From JAUUZQ01 sp964538375 (GTDB lineage: Bacteria; Bacteroidota; Bacteroidia; Bacteroidales; GCA-2748055), in contig CAZIFQ010000014.1 in the NCBI GenBank assembly GCA_964538375.1, forward strand, positions 1-64,000: a stretch of DNA of 64,000 nucleotides, given 5' to 3'. Below are positions 6,310 through 15,775 of the stretch, piece after piece. The notes under the pieces were generated by a model. It was not told the DNA's origin and ran no database searches. It saw nothing but the letters and a program-made list of their open reading frames with translations. Numbering within the stretch: the stretch's first letter is position 1; every line of letters begins with the position of its first letter. Made by a program: the position numbers and the translations under genes.

Positions 6310-7128
6310 ATGAAACGAAAAACATTTATCTATACCGTTGTGCTTAGCACGGGAAGTATAATGTTTAATGGAATAAAATTGAATGCCAAAATTATGGAAG
6401 CAGGAGATTTAAAGATCAAAATGATCTATAATAATACAGGGGAATGTTCAGGTATGAAAAATGCCTGGGGATTATCAATATGGATTGAAGATAAGCGTGG
6501 GGCAACACTTTTCGATACTGGTGGTGATACTGCAGTACTTAAACAAAACATGGAGCACCTGGGCCTGGATTTCAGTAAATTAGACCGGATTGTGATTTCT
6601 CACAACCATTGGGATCATAAGGGTGGACTCGAATATGTGTTGGGAAAAACAAAAGCTTGCATTGACATGTATGTGCCTATTGAGGTCCGGAAGGAATATC
6701 AAAAAGATTATCCAGGTGCCAATGTGATAGGTGTGAACAAGTCAATGAACATCCATAATAATATATGGTCTACCGGATCAATGAGTGCAACACATAAAGG
6801 CAATGCCATAAATGAGCAGTCTTTAATCATCAAAAACAATGATTCCATGATACTCCTGAATGGCTGTTCGCATCCCGGAATTGTACAGATAGTTAAGCAA
6901 GCCAGGACAGATCACCCGGGATTAAGATTTTCTTTAGTCGCAGGTGGATTTCACCTGATGAGAAAAACCAAAAAAGAAGTGCGGGAAATCTCAGCAGAAC
7001 TGAAAGAGCTGGGCATTGATAAAATAGCTCCTTCACACTGCACAGGAGAGAAAGCGATAGATATTTTTAGAGAGGATTGGGGAGATAAGTTTGTGGATAT
7101 GAATATTGGGGACGAAAAAACAGCTTAA
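6310..7128 (+). CDS. Metallo-beta-lactamase fold hydrolase
   Basis: A 272-residue MBL-fold protein of the group often annotated as dihydropterin ribofuranosylaminobenzene 5'-phosphate synthase-like. Metal ligands are visible: SHNHWDH (HxHxDH, about residues 97-103), GCSHPG (about 191) and the late SHCTGE (about 240), with GGFHL at about 216. The N-terminus (1-25) is hydrophobic and could be a signal peptide or anchor, although no clear cleavage site is seen. Related proteins flank NifX/DUF5320 clusters in other anaerobes; the substrate is unknown. It ends the plus-strand cluster and its stop lies 3 bp from the stop of the convergent kinase gene, leaving no room for a terminator. Confidence 0.82.
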   Translation: MKRKTFIYTVVLSTGSIMFNGIKLNAKIMEAGDLKIKMIYNNTGECSGMKNAWGLSIWIEDKRGATLFDTGGDTAVLKQNMEHLGLDFSKLDRIVISHNHWDHKGGLEYVLGKTKACIDMYVPIEVRKEYQKDYPGANVIGVNKSMNIHNNIWSTGSMSATHKGNAINEQSLIIKNNDSMILLNGCSHPGIVQIVKQARTDHPGLRFSLVAGGFHLMRKTKKEVREISAELKELGIDKIAPSHCTGEKAIDIFREDWGDKFVDMNIGDEKTA

Positions 7129-7131
7129 CTA

Positions 7132-8133
7132 TCAGATAATTAGCAAGCTTCTGCAATCTTCCAATAGCTGATCACGATTTACTGGGATCACGCCTGATTT
7201 CTCACAAACCTGGCCACCGGCAAGGTTTGCTACTGCAGCAATCTGCGCAGTAGTCATTCCGCTATTGTAACAGATAGATGAAACTCCAATTACAGTATCC
7301 CCGGCACCTGAAACATCGGTAACATCTCGTTTAATTCCAGGAATATGATGATAATTTCCCTCTTCAAGTATTAAGATGCCGTTGCTGGAGAGCGTAACCA
7401 TTAATAGCTCATGATTCTGCTGCTTTCTGAACTCTTCCGATGATTCTACAATTGCCTCGATCTCAACTTTGGTTAATTCCAATTTCAGACCATTCATCAG
7501 CTCCTTAAAATTTGGCTTAAACAGGGTAAGGTTCTTATACTTGTTGAAATTTCTGAATTTTGGATCAACCATCATCGGAATATTCAACTTATTCGCTTTA
7601 GCGGTTACTTTGTTAATTATTGAAGGAGATATTACACCCTTATCATAATCCTGAATGATGATAGAATCGATTCCACCGCTCTCCATCAGGTTCATCACAA
7701 TTTCAATGAACTTATTCTGTACTGCTTTTGGAAGCACACTGTCCATCTCCTCATCAACCCTTAACAGGTGCTTAAAACCCGAAATTACTCTGGTCTTTTG
7801 TGTAGTTACCCTGAAATCATCTACAGTTATACCCACATCGGTAAGATTTTGTTCTTCCAGCAAATCCAGGAACACAGAACCCCTTTCATCTCCCCCGATA
7901 ACTGAACAAAGAATAGGAACTGCTCCCATTGACTTCACATTCAATGCAACGTTGGCTGCTCCACCAAGCCTGCTCTCTTCCATAATTCCGGATACTATTG
8001 GTACAGGCGCTTCAGGCGATACTCTTTTAACATCTCCCCATAAATATGAGTCAATCATCACATCACCTATAATCAAAATTTTTTGATTAGAGAGGCCTTT
8101 AAAAAATCTGTCGAAATCATAACCTTCAAACAT
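7132..8133 (-). CDS. PfkB-family sugar kinase, heptose 7-phosphate kinase-like (HldE N-terminal type)
   Basis: A ribokinase-fold kinase of about 333 residues, related to the kinase domain of RfaE/HldE, which phosphorylates D-glycero-beta-D-manno-heptose 7-phosphate for LPS core synthesis. Visible motifs are the start of the fold (ILIIGDVMIDSYLWG), the substrate-loop RLGGAANVALN, the IIIQDYDKGV strand and the ATP/anion-hole motif DVSGAGDTVIGV near the C-terminus. The adenylyltransferase half of HldE is absent, as in most Bacteroidota, where it is a separate gene. An upstream TTG at 8160 also opens the frame, but the ATG at 8133 places the domain at the usual distance. The nearest gene is priA, 51 bp upstream on the same strand. 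Confidence 0.85.
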   Translation of the reverse strand: MFEGYDFDRFFKGLSNQKILIIGDVMIDSYLWGDVKRVSPEAPVPIVSGIMEESRLGGAANVALNVKSMGAVPILCSVIGGDERGSVFLDLLEEQNLTDVGITVDDFRVTTQKTRVISGFKHLLRVDEEMDSVLPKAVQNKFIEIVMNLMESGGIDSIIIQDYDKGVISPSIINKVTAKANKLNIPMMVDPKFRNFNKYKNLTLFKPNFKELMNGLKLELTKVEIEAIVESSEEFRKQQNHELLMVTLSSNGILILEEGNYHHIPGIKRDVTDVSGAGDTVIGVSSICYNSGMTTAQIAAVANLAGGQVCEKSGVIPVNRDQLLEDCRSLLII

Positions 8134-8183
8134 ACACAAGCTATAAATTTTGTTAGGCAAAGATAAAATTTTAATCCTTCTCT

Positions 8184-10670
8184 TTACAAGGGATCAACAT
8201 CAACTGTCACCCTAATTTGCTTATACACCGGATTCAATGAGAAAATCTCCAGGAGCTCCGAGGTAAGGTCTTTAGCTCGCTCAAAGGATGATTCCCTTTC
8301 GATCTTCATGATGATCTGTTTTATATATTTCCCATGCGTTCTGTTAACAGGTGGATATTGAGGTCCCAGTATCCTGTTGCCAAATATCTCTCTTAACTCC
8401 TTTGACAGGAACTGTGCTCCGCCATCCAGGATGGAAGGGATTTCATGCCGAAGTGAAATTCTGATAAACCTTACAATGGGTGGATATTTAAACATCTCCC
8501 TTTCTGCCATCTGCTCTGCGTAGAAATTATGAAAATCATTTTTTAGTACGCGCTGAATAACCGGATGCTTTGGATCCGTTGTTTGGATAATCACTTTTCC
8601 TCTCAAGTCTCTCCTACCAGCCCTTCCACTCACCTGCGTCATCAACTGAAAACTCCTCTCAAAGGCCCTAAAATCCGGAAAGTTCAACATAGAATCTGCA
8701 TCAAGAATTCCTACCAGTGCTACATTCTCAAAATCCAGTCCCTTTGTAACCAATTGTGTACCTACCAAAATATGAATCTTCCCTGTTTCAAAATCATCCA
8801 TCAACTTTTCAAATGCCTTCCGGGTCCTCATCTTATCCAAATCGAGCCGCCCGATTCTCGCTTCAGGAAAGAATATGGCCAATTCATCCTCAATCTTCTC
8901 TGTGCCAAATCCACGCATAAATAGGGCTGATTGTGCACATTCGGGACAATGTTGCGGAACCTTCATTCTTTTCCCGCAATAGTGACATATCATCTCGTTA
9001 CTGAACTTGTGGTATGTAAGGGAGACATCACAATCCTTGCATTTCAATATATGGCCACAATCGCCACACTGCAAATAGTTCGAGTATCCCCTGCGGTTTT
9101 GAAAAAGGATGGATTGCTTTCCGTTTTTCAGTGTCTCCTCAAGTGAAGTCAACAACTCCGGGGTGAAATGCGATTTAAGCTGTTTGCGTTTTTTTGCCTG
9201 CTTAATATCTGCAATAATCACTTCCGGAAGAGCAATGTTCCCATAACGTTCATTGAGCTCAACCAGTCCGTACTTTTTTGTACTGGCATTATAGAACGAT
9301 TCGAAGGATGGAGTAGCTGTTCCTAATACTATTTTTGCCCCTGTAAACAGACCAAGGATTGTAGAAGCATCCCTGGCATTATACCTTGGTGCCGGATCAA
9401 ATTGCTTATAGGTATTTTCGTGCTCTTCATCAATAATGATCAGTCCCAGCCGCTGAAATGGGAGAAATACAGCTGACCTTACCCCCAGTATAACATCATA
9501 AGATTTCTTGTCTGTCATGCCTGCCAGGTTCCTGTAAACTTCCACACGTTCTGCGTCAGAATACTTGCTGTGATAGATGCCTATTTTATTCCCAAAATGA
9601 TGTTTTAGCCTCTTAATTATCTGAGTTGTGAGGGCTATTTCAGGCAAGAGATACAAGACTTGCTTTCCCTGGTCGATTTGCTCCTGGATAAGATGGATGT
9701 ATAATTCCGTTTTACCACTTGAGGTGATTCCATGAAGCAGTACAGCGGGCAGGTTCTGCAGCGATTGCTTTATTTCCTTCAAAGCGTTCTCCTGATGCTC
9801 CGTCAAGGGAAAAGGATCAACAAGTTCTATAGAATTATCATCGTGATGAATTCTTGAAACAGTTATATCATACTGGTAAAATATTTTCTTCCTGATCAAT
9901 CCCTGGATAGCGTGAGAAGCAATACCAGCAGCAGTCAACATCTTCTTATTAACGTCTTGCTCAGTTGGCTTATCCTGAAATTTTCCCGACAGCTGAAGAT
10001 ATGCTTCAAGGGCTTTCAATTGTGCAGGAGCACTAGTCAGGGAATCCATCAGATCAGATACTTTTTTCTCCTCCCCATATGCAGCATCCAATCCAATGCA
10101 GGCAATCTTCCTGGGCTTATAAGAATGTTTCAATATTTGGTCTGTATCAACTGCTCCCTTTTCGATCAGTTGCTTCAGGATTTTTATTCCAGTATCTGCA
10201 TAGGGTCCTTCACGTACATCATCCATGCGCTTAATCCCTTCCTCACGCAAATATTCAATAAAATTGCTATCCTCTTTACTCAACTCTTCGGATGCAATAA
10301 AAGAATCATTCACCTGTATAAGCGTTTCGCTCTGCAGTTTTAGTCCATGTGGCAATGCAGCATTCATTACCTCTCCATATGTACACATGTAATAGCTGGA
10401 GATCCAGTCCCAAAATTGAAGCTGAACCTGGCTTACCAGTGCTTGTTCGTCGAGAAAAGAAATGATTGGTTTTGGCTCAAAGTGATCCGGTTTTTTACGA
10501 TGAACATCGTGAATGATCCCGGAATATAGTTTTTTCTTCCCAAACTGAACCAGGACTCTCATCCCGGGTCTGGCCATCTCAGTGTTTTCCTGTGGTATCT
10601 CATAAGTAAAGGTCCCTTTCATCCCAAGTGGGATAATTATTTGAGCATATAGGGTATCCTTTTTTACCAT
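8184..10670 (-). CDS. priA: Primosomal protein N' (PriA), replication restart helicase
   Basis: An 828-residue superfamily-2 DNA helicase that reloads the replisome at stalled forks. The N-terminal 3'-DNA-binding domain (about 1-105) is followed by the Walker A segment GITSSGKTELY (about 314-324), the DEEH box (414-417), TATPSFES (about 451) and a zinc-binding insertion. The insertion has paired cysteines between about 535 and 578 (CGDCG, CKDC, CHYCG, CPEC). The motif VTKGLDF and the arginine-rich motif VI (QVSGRAGRRD) come after it. The length is slightly above that of E. coli PriA (732). The ATG start is clear. It is followed by the heptose-kinase-like gene and preceded by pfkA on the same strand. 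Confidence 0.96.
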   Translation of the reverse strand: MVKKDTLYAQIIIPLGMKGTFTYEIPQENTEMARPGMRVLVQFGKKKLYSGIIHDVHRKKPDHFEPKPIISFLDEQALVSQVQLQFWDWISSYYMCTYGEVMNAALPHGLKLQSETLIQVNDSFIASEELSKEDSNFIEYLREEGIKRMDDVREGPYADTGIKILKQLIEKGAVDTDQILKHSYKPRKIACIGLDAAYGEEKKVSDLMDSLTSAPAQLKALEAYLQLSGKFQDKPTEQDVNKKMLTAAGIASHAIQGLIRKKIFYQYDITVSRIHHDDNSIELVDPFPLTEHQENALKEIKQSLQNLPAVLLHGITSSGKTELYIHLIQEQIDQGKQVLYLLPEIALTTQIIKRLKHHFGNKIGIYHSKYSDAERVEVYRNLAGMTDKKSYDVILGVRSAVFLPFQRLGLIIIDEEHENTYKQFDPAPRYNARDASTILGLFTGAKIVLGTATPSFESFYNASTKKYGLVELNERYGNIALPEVIIADIKQAKKRKQLKSHFTPELLTSLEETLKNGKQSILFQNRRGYSNYLQCGDCGHILKCKDCDVSLTYHKFSNEMICHYCGKRMKVPQHCPECAQSALFMRGFGTEKIEDELAIFFPEARIGRLDLDKMRTRKAFEKLMDDFETGKIHILVGTQLVTKGLDFENVALVGILDADSMLNFPDFRAFERSFQLMTQVSGRAGRRDLRGKVIIQTTDPKHPVIQRVLKNDFHNFYAEQMAEREMFKYPPIVRFIRISLRHEIPSILDGGAQFLSKELREIFGNRILGPQYPPVNRTHGKYIKQIIMKIERESSFERAKDLTSELLEIFSLNPVYKQIRVTVDVDPL

Positions 10671-10748
10671 AAAAAATATAGCTGTTTATCCCACAAAAGG
10701 GGGGAACCACAATGTAGTAAGGGACAATACTAACTCCTATAAAAGAGC

Positions 10749-11732
10749 TTATATAGAAAGAATCTCAGCCATCTCCAATGCCTCTGGATCAACATTCTTT
10801 TTCAACTTTATAATTTTGCTGAATGGAACATGATCAATTTCATTATTGTGAAATCCAATCATTATACTTTTCTGGTCATCAACCAAAGCCTGAACTGCTT
10901 CATAACCAAGTTTACTTGCGCTAACCCTGTCATATGCTGATGGTCTTCCACCTCGCTGAATATGCCCAAGTATTGATACTCTTACGCTATACTCACTAAA
11001 ATCTTCCTTCACCTGCTCAGCAATAGCAAATGCACCACCTCTTTTTTCACCTTCAGCAACAATAATAATATTACTCGACTTCTTTCTCTTAAACCCTTTT
11101 TCCAAAAAGTCTTTTAGGCCCTCTACCTGGCCCTCTACTTCCGGAATCAAAATAGCTTCGGCTCCACATGCTATGCCTGAGTGCAATGCAATAAATCCTG
11201 AATCACGTCCCATTACCTCAACAAAGAAAAGCCGGTTATGGCTACTGGCGGTATCTCGAAGTTTGTCAACAGCTTCAACAACTGTATTTAATGCGGTGTC
11301 ATAGCCAATGCTGTATTCAGTGCCGTAAATATCATTGTCGATTGTACCCGGTATTCCGATAAACGGGATGTCGCCATATTCATTACAGAAGACCCTCGCT
11401 CCGGTTATTGAACCATCACCCCCAATTACTACGACTGCATCTATTCCTTCTTCCTTTATGTTTTTATAAGCTTGAGCTCTACCCTCAGGAGTACGAAACT
11501 CTTCACTTCTTGCTGTTTTTAGAATAGTACCGCCTCTGTCGAGTATATCACTGACACTAAATACTTTCAGCTTGGTAAAAAATTTATTTATCATTCCATG
11601 GTATCCGTGCCTGATACCAACTACTTCCATTCCATTATAAATCGCTGTCCTGGTTACTGCCCGAATAGCAGCATTCATACCCGGTGCGTCTCCTCCAGAT
11701 GTTAAAACACCAATTTTTTTTATCTTAGGCAT
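10749..11732 (-). CDS. pfkA: ATP-dependent 6-phosphofructokinase
   Basis: A 327-residue glycolytic enzyme that phosphorylates fructose 6-phosphate. The bacterial PfkA pattern is complete: GGDAPGMNAAIR at the N-terminus, the ATP loop GGDGS (Gly at the position that favours ATP over pyrophosphate), the catalytic PGTIDND motif, the MGRDSGF segment and the C-terminal HIQRGG motif. Its size is that of the bacterial tetramer subunit. It lies 81 bp downstream of ispH on the same strand, in a cmk-ispH-pfkA order that I recall as common near porQ in Bacteroidota. Confidence 0.96.
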   Translation of the reverse strand: MPKIKKIGVLTSGGDAPGMNAAIRAVTRTAIYNGMEVVGIRHGYHGMINKFFTKLKVFSVSDILDRGGTILKTARSEEFRTPEGRAQAYKNIKEEGIDAVVVIGGDGSITGARVFCNEYGDIPFIGIPGTIDNDIYGTEYSIGYDTALNTVVEAVDKLRDTASSHNRLFFVEVMGRDSGFIALHSGIACGAEAILIPEVEGQVEGLKDFLEKGFKRKKSSNIIIVAEGEKRGGAFAIAEQVKEDFSEYSVRVSILGHIQRGGRPSAYDRVSASKLGYEAVQALVDDQKSIMIGFHNNEIDHVPFSKIIKLKKNVDPEALEMAEILSI

Positions 11733-11813
11733 AACTAATTTTATTGAAAAATATAAATTTCCGACAGTAAAAATACAATATATTACAGTTATGATTACAG
11801 AGAATCTAAAATT

Positions 11814-12689
11814 TTACGATTTGATAACCTTTCGGATATATTCCTGAACTTCTTCCAATTGCCATTGCGGTGTAGATGTAGCTCCACTAATTCCAATAGA
11901 CCCTTCGCCATTGAGCCAATCATCTTCTATTTCACTTGCTGAAGAGATCCAGTATGTGCTCTTATTATGTCTCCTGCAATACTTATACAACATGGCTCCA
12001 TTTGAGGATTGCTTTCCACTCACAAAAAATATTATATCATGCTTTAAAGCAAAATACATCAAGTCAGGTTTTCTCCTCTTCATCTGGTTACAAATAGTAC
12101 ACTCAGATTTTAAATACGTCAATTCTAATATTTGAGTAAGCTCTCTCAAGTTATCTTCCACTTCCTGGAATCGCTCAGGATCCATTGTTGTTTGAGAAAA
12201 CAGGATTATGCTTTTGTTTTTATCCACCTCATTCAGCCAATCCGGATCCGTAACCAATATTGCAGTTCCCTCTGTCTGCCCCATCAAACCAATGGTTTCA
12301 GCATGACCCTTTTTCCCGAAAATAACAATCTGTTCTATTTCCGGATCCATGTTTTCGTAAGCAGTCTTAATTTTCTGCTGTAATTTCTGGACGATAGGAC
12401 AGGTGGCATCAATAATTTCTACATTATTCTCCTTTGCAAGTTTAAAGGTTTCAGGCGGTTCACCATGCGCCCTCAGGATAACTTTACCGTTGGAAATATT
12501 TGCAAAATCACTGACCTCAATTGTTTTAAGCCCTTTTGTAACAAGGCGATCAATCTCCTTGTCGTTGTGAACCATATCACCAAGGCCAAATACCACCGCT
12601 CCCTGGGCAAGATTCTGCTCAGCAATATCAATGGCTTTTTCTACACCAAAGCAAAATCCGGCTGAACTATCTATTTCAACTCTTCTCAC
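11814..12689 (-). CDS. ispH: 4-hydroxy-3-methylbut-2-enyl diphosphate reductase
   Basis: A 291-residue Fe-S enzyme for the last step of the MEP isoprenoid pathway, forming IPP and DMAPP from HMBPP. The three cluster cysteines are present: Cys13 in GFCFGV, Cys97 in DATCP and Cys200 in CTIC. GHAETIG carries the conserved catalytic Glu. The start is a GTG at 12689, which puts VEIDSSAGFCFG at the usual distance; no ATG exists in frame upstream of the first motif. The gene overlaps the end of cmk by 14 bp, so translation is probably coupled. Confidence 0.95.
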   Translation of the reverse strand: MRRVEIDSSAGFCFGVEKAIDIAEQNLAQGAVVFGLGDMVHNDKEIDRLVTKGLKTIEVSDFANISNGKVILRAHGEPPETFKLAKENNVEIIDATCPIVQKLQQKIKTAYENMDPEIEQIVIFGKKGHAETIGLMGQTEGTAILVTDPDWLNEVDKNKSIILFSQTTMDPERFQEVEDNLRELTQILELTYLKSECTICNQMKRRKPDLMYFALKHDIIFFVSGKQSSNGAMLYKYCRRHNKSTYWISSASEIEDDWLNGEGSIGISGATSTPQWQLEEVQEYIRKVIKS

Positions 12690-13392
12690 TATTAATCAAT
12701 ATTTTTTTAAAGGAATCAAAAAACCAGGTCATCTGTTGATCTATTGTAATTTCATTGTTATCCAGCAATATAGCATCGTCTGCTTTCTTCAAGGGACTGG
12801 TTTCCCTGCCTGAGTCAATCCTGTCACGCTCAGAAATATTATGCATGACATTTGCAAAATCCTCCATCATTCCCTTTTCGATTAACTCCTTATATCTGCG
12901 TTCAGCACGAATCTCGGGGGAGGCCGTCATAAAAATTTTTATCTCTGCATCAGGGAAAACAACAGTACCGATATCTCGTCCATCCATCACTACTCCACCT
13001 GCATTGCTTATCTCCCTTTGCAGCTTAACCATAGCCAATCTCACCTCAGGAATTGTACTAATATAACTCACTTTACCAGATACATGCATTGACCTGATCT
13101 CCTTCTCAACCATTCGGTTACCCAGATAACACAGGTTTAATCCCTTCTTATTCTTTCGAAATGTAATATCTATATTTGGTATTTCATTGATCACCTTATC
13201 AAATGAAGGCTCTTCAGTCTTGTCAAACAATCCTGATTCAATACAATGTAGCGTAACTGCTCTATACATGGCTCCCGAATCAACATAAAAATATGAAAGT
13301 TTAGCAGCAATCAGTTTTGCAAAAGAACTTTTTCCGGTAGAAGAGAAGCCGTCAATGGCAATGGTGAGATTGTTTTTGTACATATTCTGCAT
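12676..13392 (-). CDS. cmk: Cytidylate kinase
   Basis: A (d)CMP kinase of about 238 residues that supplies CDP for nucleic acid and phospholipid synthesis. The P-loop IDGFSSTGKSSFAK is near the N-terminus, followed by YVDSGAMYRAVT, the GRDIGTVVFPDAEIK segment and the lid-region ERRYKEL; the usual Cmk length is about 225. A TTG at 13398 extends the frame by two codons, but ATG codons at 13392 and 13383 are better. The latter starts MYKNNLTIAIDG and matches relatives most closely. The 3' end overlaps ispH. The region upstream (13393-13575) is a divergent intergenic stretch towards a glycosyltransferase. Confidence 0.94.
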   Translation of the reverse strand: MQNMYKNNLTIAIDGFSSTGKSSFAKLIAAKLSYFYVDSGAMYRAVTLHCIESGLFDKTEEPSFDKVINEIPNIDITFRKNKKGLNLCYLGNRMVEKEIRSMHVSGKVSYISTIPEVRLAMVKLQREISNAGGVVMDGRDIGTVVFPDAEIKIFMTASPEIRAERRYKELIEKGMMEDFANVMHNISERDRIDSGRETSPLKKADDAILLDNNEITIDQQMTWFFDSFKKILINSEKS

Positions 13393-13575
13393 GCCCAAAA
13401 GTAACTATTTTTAAAGACTATCGCCAACAAATTGGATTTCAGGAATTCTAAATAATATTTATCTTTAGTTAAAGTAATATCTGCATTTATCATTGTCTGG
13501 AGAATCTAAAAATGCAATTCGTTACATTTGCATAAATTCAACAAAAAGGCATTGTACAACTAAACAATCTCGGAA

Positions 13576-14319
13576 GTGATTAATGGAAAAAAAATAATCG
13601 TGGTATTGCCTGCATACAATGCGGAGAAAACAATTGAGAAAACATATAGCGAGATCCCTTTTGATATTGTTGATGATGTGGTTTTAATCGATGACAAAAG
13701 CACAGACAAAACATACAGTGTAGCAAAAAGTGTTGGGATTGACAATGTGATCAGGCATGACGATAATAGAGGGTATGGAGGAAATCAAAAAACATGCTAT
13801 AACACAGCCCTTAATATGGGTGCCGATATTGTTGTTATGTTACACCCTGATTATCAATATACTCCAAAACTTATCCATTCCATGTGTTTTCTAATATCCA
13901 ACGATTTATATGATGTGGTTTTGGGTTCCAGGATTTTGGGTAAAGGAGCCTTGCGAGGCGGTATGCCCATCTACAAATATATACTTAACCGTATTTTGAC
14001 TTTGGTTCAAAATATTTTGATGGGCCAAAAATTATCGGAGTACCACACAGGATATAGGGCATTTTCGGCGAAAGTGTTTGAGAATATAGATTATATGAAT
14101 AACTCCGAAGATTTTGTTTTTGACAACCAGTTGATTGCTCAACTGTGCTTTTCAAAATACAGGATAGGAGAAATTAGCTGTCCCACCAAATACGAAGCAG
14201 ATTCATCTTCTATTAACTTCAGACGCAGTGTTATTTACGGATTAGGCGTTCTTAAGACCTCTTTCTTGTATTTTATATCCAAAACTACTGGTACAAAAGC
14301 AAGAATATTCAGAAGCTAG
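13576..14319 (+). CDS. Family 2 glycosyltransferase (dolichyl-phosphate-mannose-synthase-like)
   Basis: A 247-residue GT-A fold protein. The nucleotide-sugar site is seen in VVLPAYNAEKTIE (about 8-20) and VVLIDDKSTDKT (about 35-46). The metal-binding segment at 90-94 reads HPDYQ rather than a plain DxD, as in many polyprenyl-phosphate sugar transferases. HTGYRAFS (about 155-162) is the acceptor-site motif of this group. There is no C-terminal membrane pair. The start must be GTG at 13576, since an in-frame stop precedes it at 13561. It is followed after 1 bp by a GT-C type membrane protein, so the pair probably makes and uses a lipid-linked sugar (inference). Confidence 0.88.
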   Translation: MINGKKIIVVLPAYNAEKTIEKTYSEIPFDIVDDVVLIDDKSTDKTYSVAKSVGIDNVIRHDDNRGYGGNQKTCYNTALNMGADIVVMLHPDYQYTPKLIHSMCFLISNDLYDVVLGSRILGKGALRGGMPIYKYILNRILTLVQNILMGQKLSEYHTGYRAFSAKVFENIDYMNNSEDFVFDNQLIAQLCFSKYRIGEISCPTKYEADSSSINFRRSVIYGLGVLKTSFLYFISKTTGTKARIFRS

Positions 14320-14320
14320 T

Positions 14321-15775
14321 ATGGTCAATAGACAAAATATACCAATTATCTTCAGCTATTTCACAATGGCTATTCTGTTTATACTTACTATTAACAATGG
14401 TTTTTTCTGGGATACAGTGCAGTTGGGCTCAAAACATGCCAATCATTATTATACACTGAATTTCTCGACTCTTTTATTGCCAGACTCGATCGATAGTGGT
14501 CATATCCCGGCATTTGGCATGTACCTGGCGATTATATGGAAATTATTGGGAAGAAGCTTGATTGCTAGCCATTTGGCCATGCTTCCCTTTATTTTTGGCG
14601 TATTGTGGCAATTACATAAACTAAGTGCCCGTTTTGTCAAAAAAGAATATGCCGGATGGGTAATGCTACTTGTATTTTTAGATCCCTCCCTGTTGAGTCA
14701 GCTCACTCTGATGAGCCCGGATGTTCTTCTTGTTTTTTTCTTCCTCATGGGTCTGAACAGCATTTGGGGAAATAAAAGATTTTTATTGTCACTTTCGATA
14801 GCCCTACTATTTCTTACCAGCATGCGGGGCATGATGCTGTCCCTCTGCCTCCTCATTGTGGATATTATAAAAAACATAGCATTTTCAAGATCATTTAGAG
14901 TAACATTTGTGGCTCTGGTAAAAAGAAGTTTGATCTATATGCCTGCACTTCTCATTTTCATTTCGTTCAGTGCTTACCACTATATCGAAAAGGGATGGAT
15001 CGGTTATCATGAAGACTCTCCATGGGCAGCTTTGTTTGCAAGAGTAGGAGTAGAAGGGGCTATTCATAATGTAGGTATTTTAGGCTGGCGCATTCTTGAT
15101 TATGGCAGGATAGTGATATGGGGAGTGTTCCTTGTTTTGTTGATTAAATTCAGATTGGGTGTTTTCAAAATTAAAGAGGCCAGGTTATTGTATTTGCTTT
15201 TCATTGTTATATTGTTTCTTCTCCCGGCAAATATGATCTGGGCAAAAGATCTGCTTGGTCATCGCTACCTCCTACCCATATATCTTTCATTTTCATTACT
15301 ATGTGCCACAATTTTATTTTCATTGGAAATGGGGAGAAAGCTGAGGATAGCGATGGTTTCTGTATGGCTGATAGTTATAATTAGCGGAAACTTTTGGGTA
15401 TATCCTGAAAAAATATCCCAGGGATGGGATTCAACACTTGCCCATCTGCCTTACTATAAAACAAGACTACAAGCACTTGAATATTTAGATAAAAACGGCA
15501 TAGCTTTTAGTGAAGTGCAGTCCTTCTTCCCAAATGTTCCGATGATCGATGATATTGATCTGAACGACGATAAGAGACAGTTGGTGGATTTCGACAACGG
15601 TTGTGATTATGTTTTATATTCCAACGTATTTAATATTAGTAATAACGATTACGATCTCATAAGAAACCAGTATTCTGTAATCAAGCAATTTAGGAGGGGA
15701 TGGGTGTATATCGATATTTGTAAGAAAAACAATGTCCCTCATCAAGCCATTTTAGAACAAGAGGGGATAAACTAG
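14321..15775 (+). CDS. Polytopic membrane glycosyltransferase (GT-C, PMT/ArnT-like)
   Basis: A 484-residue integral membrane protein with about ten hydrophobic segments and an early exposed loop (FFWDTVQLGSKHANHYY) with an Asp at the place where GT-C enzymes keep their catalytic acidic residue. This arrangement fits the dolichyl-phosphate-mannose protein mannosyltransferase/ArnT group, which takes sugar from a polyprenyl phosphate donor on the outer side of the membrane. The last 100 residues are soluble. The gene directly follows the GT2 gene and probably uses its product. Its stop shares the four bases CTAG with the stop of porQ on the other strand. The sugar and acceptor are not known. Confidence 0.7.
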   Translation: MVNRQNIPIIFSYFTMAILFILTINNGFFWDTVQLGSKHANHYYTLNFSTLLLPDSIDSGHIPAFGMYLAIIWKLLGRSLIASHLAMLPFIFGVLWQLHKLSARFVKKEYAGWVMLLVFLDPSLLSQLTLMSPDVLLVFFFLMGLNSIWGNKRFLLSLSIALLFLTSMRGMMLSLCLLIVDIIKNIAFSRSFRVTFVALVKRSLIYMPALLIFISFSAYHYIEKGWIGYHEDSPWAALFARVGVEGAIHNVGILGWRILDYGRIVIWGVFLVLLIKFRLGVFKIKEARLLYLLFIVILFLLPANMIWAKDLLGHRYLLPIYLSFSLLCATILFSLEMGRKLRIAMVSVWLIVIISGNFWVYPEKISQGWDSTLAHLPYYKTRLQALEYLDKNGIAFSEVQSFFPNVPMIDDIDLNDDKRQLVDFDNGCDYVLYSNVFNISNNDYDLIRNQYSVIKQFRRGWVYIDICKKNNVPHQAILEQEGIN

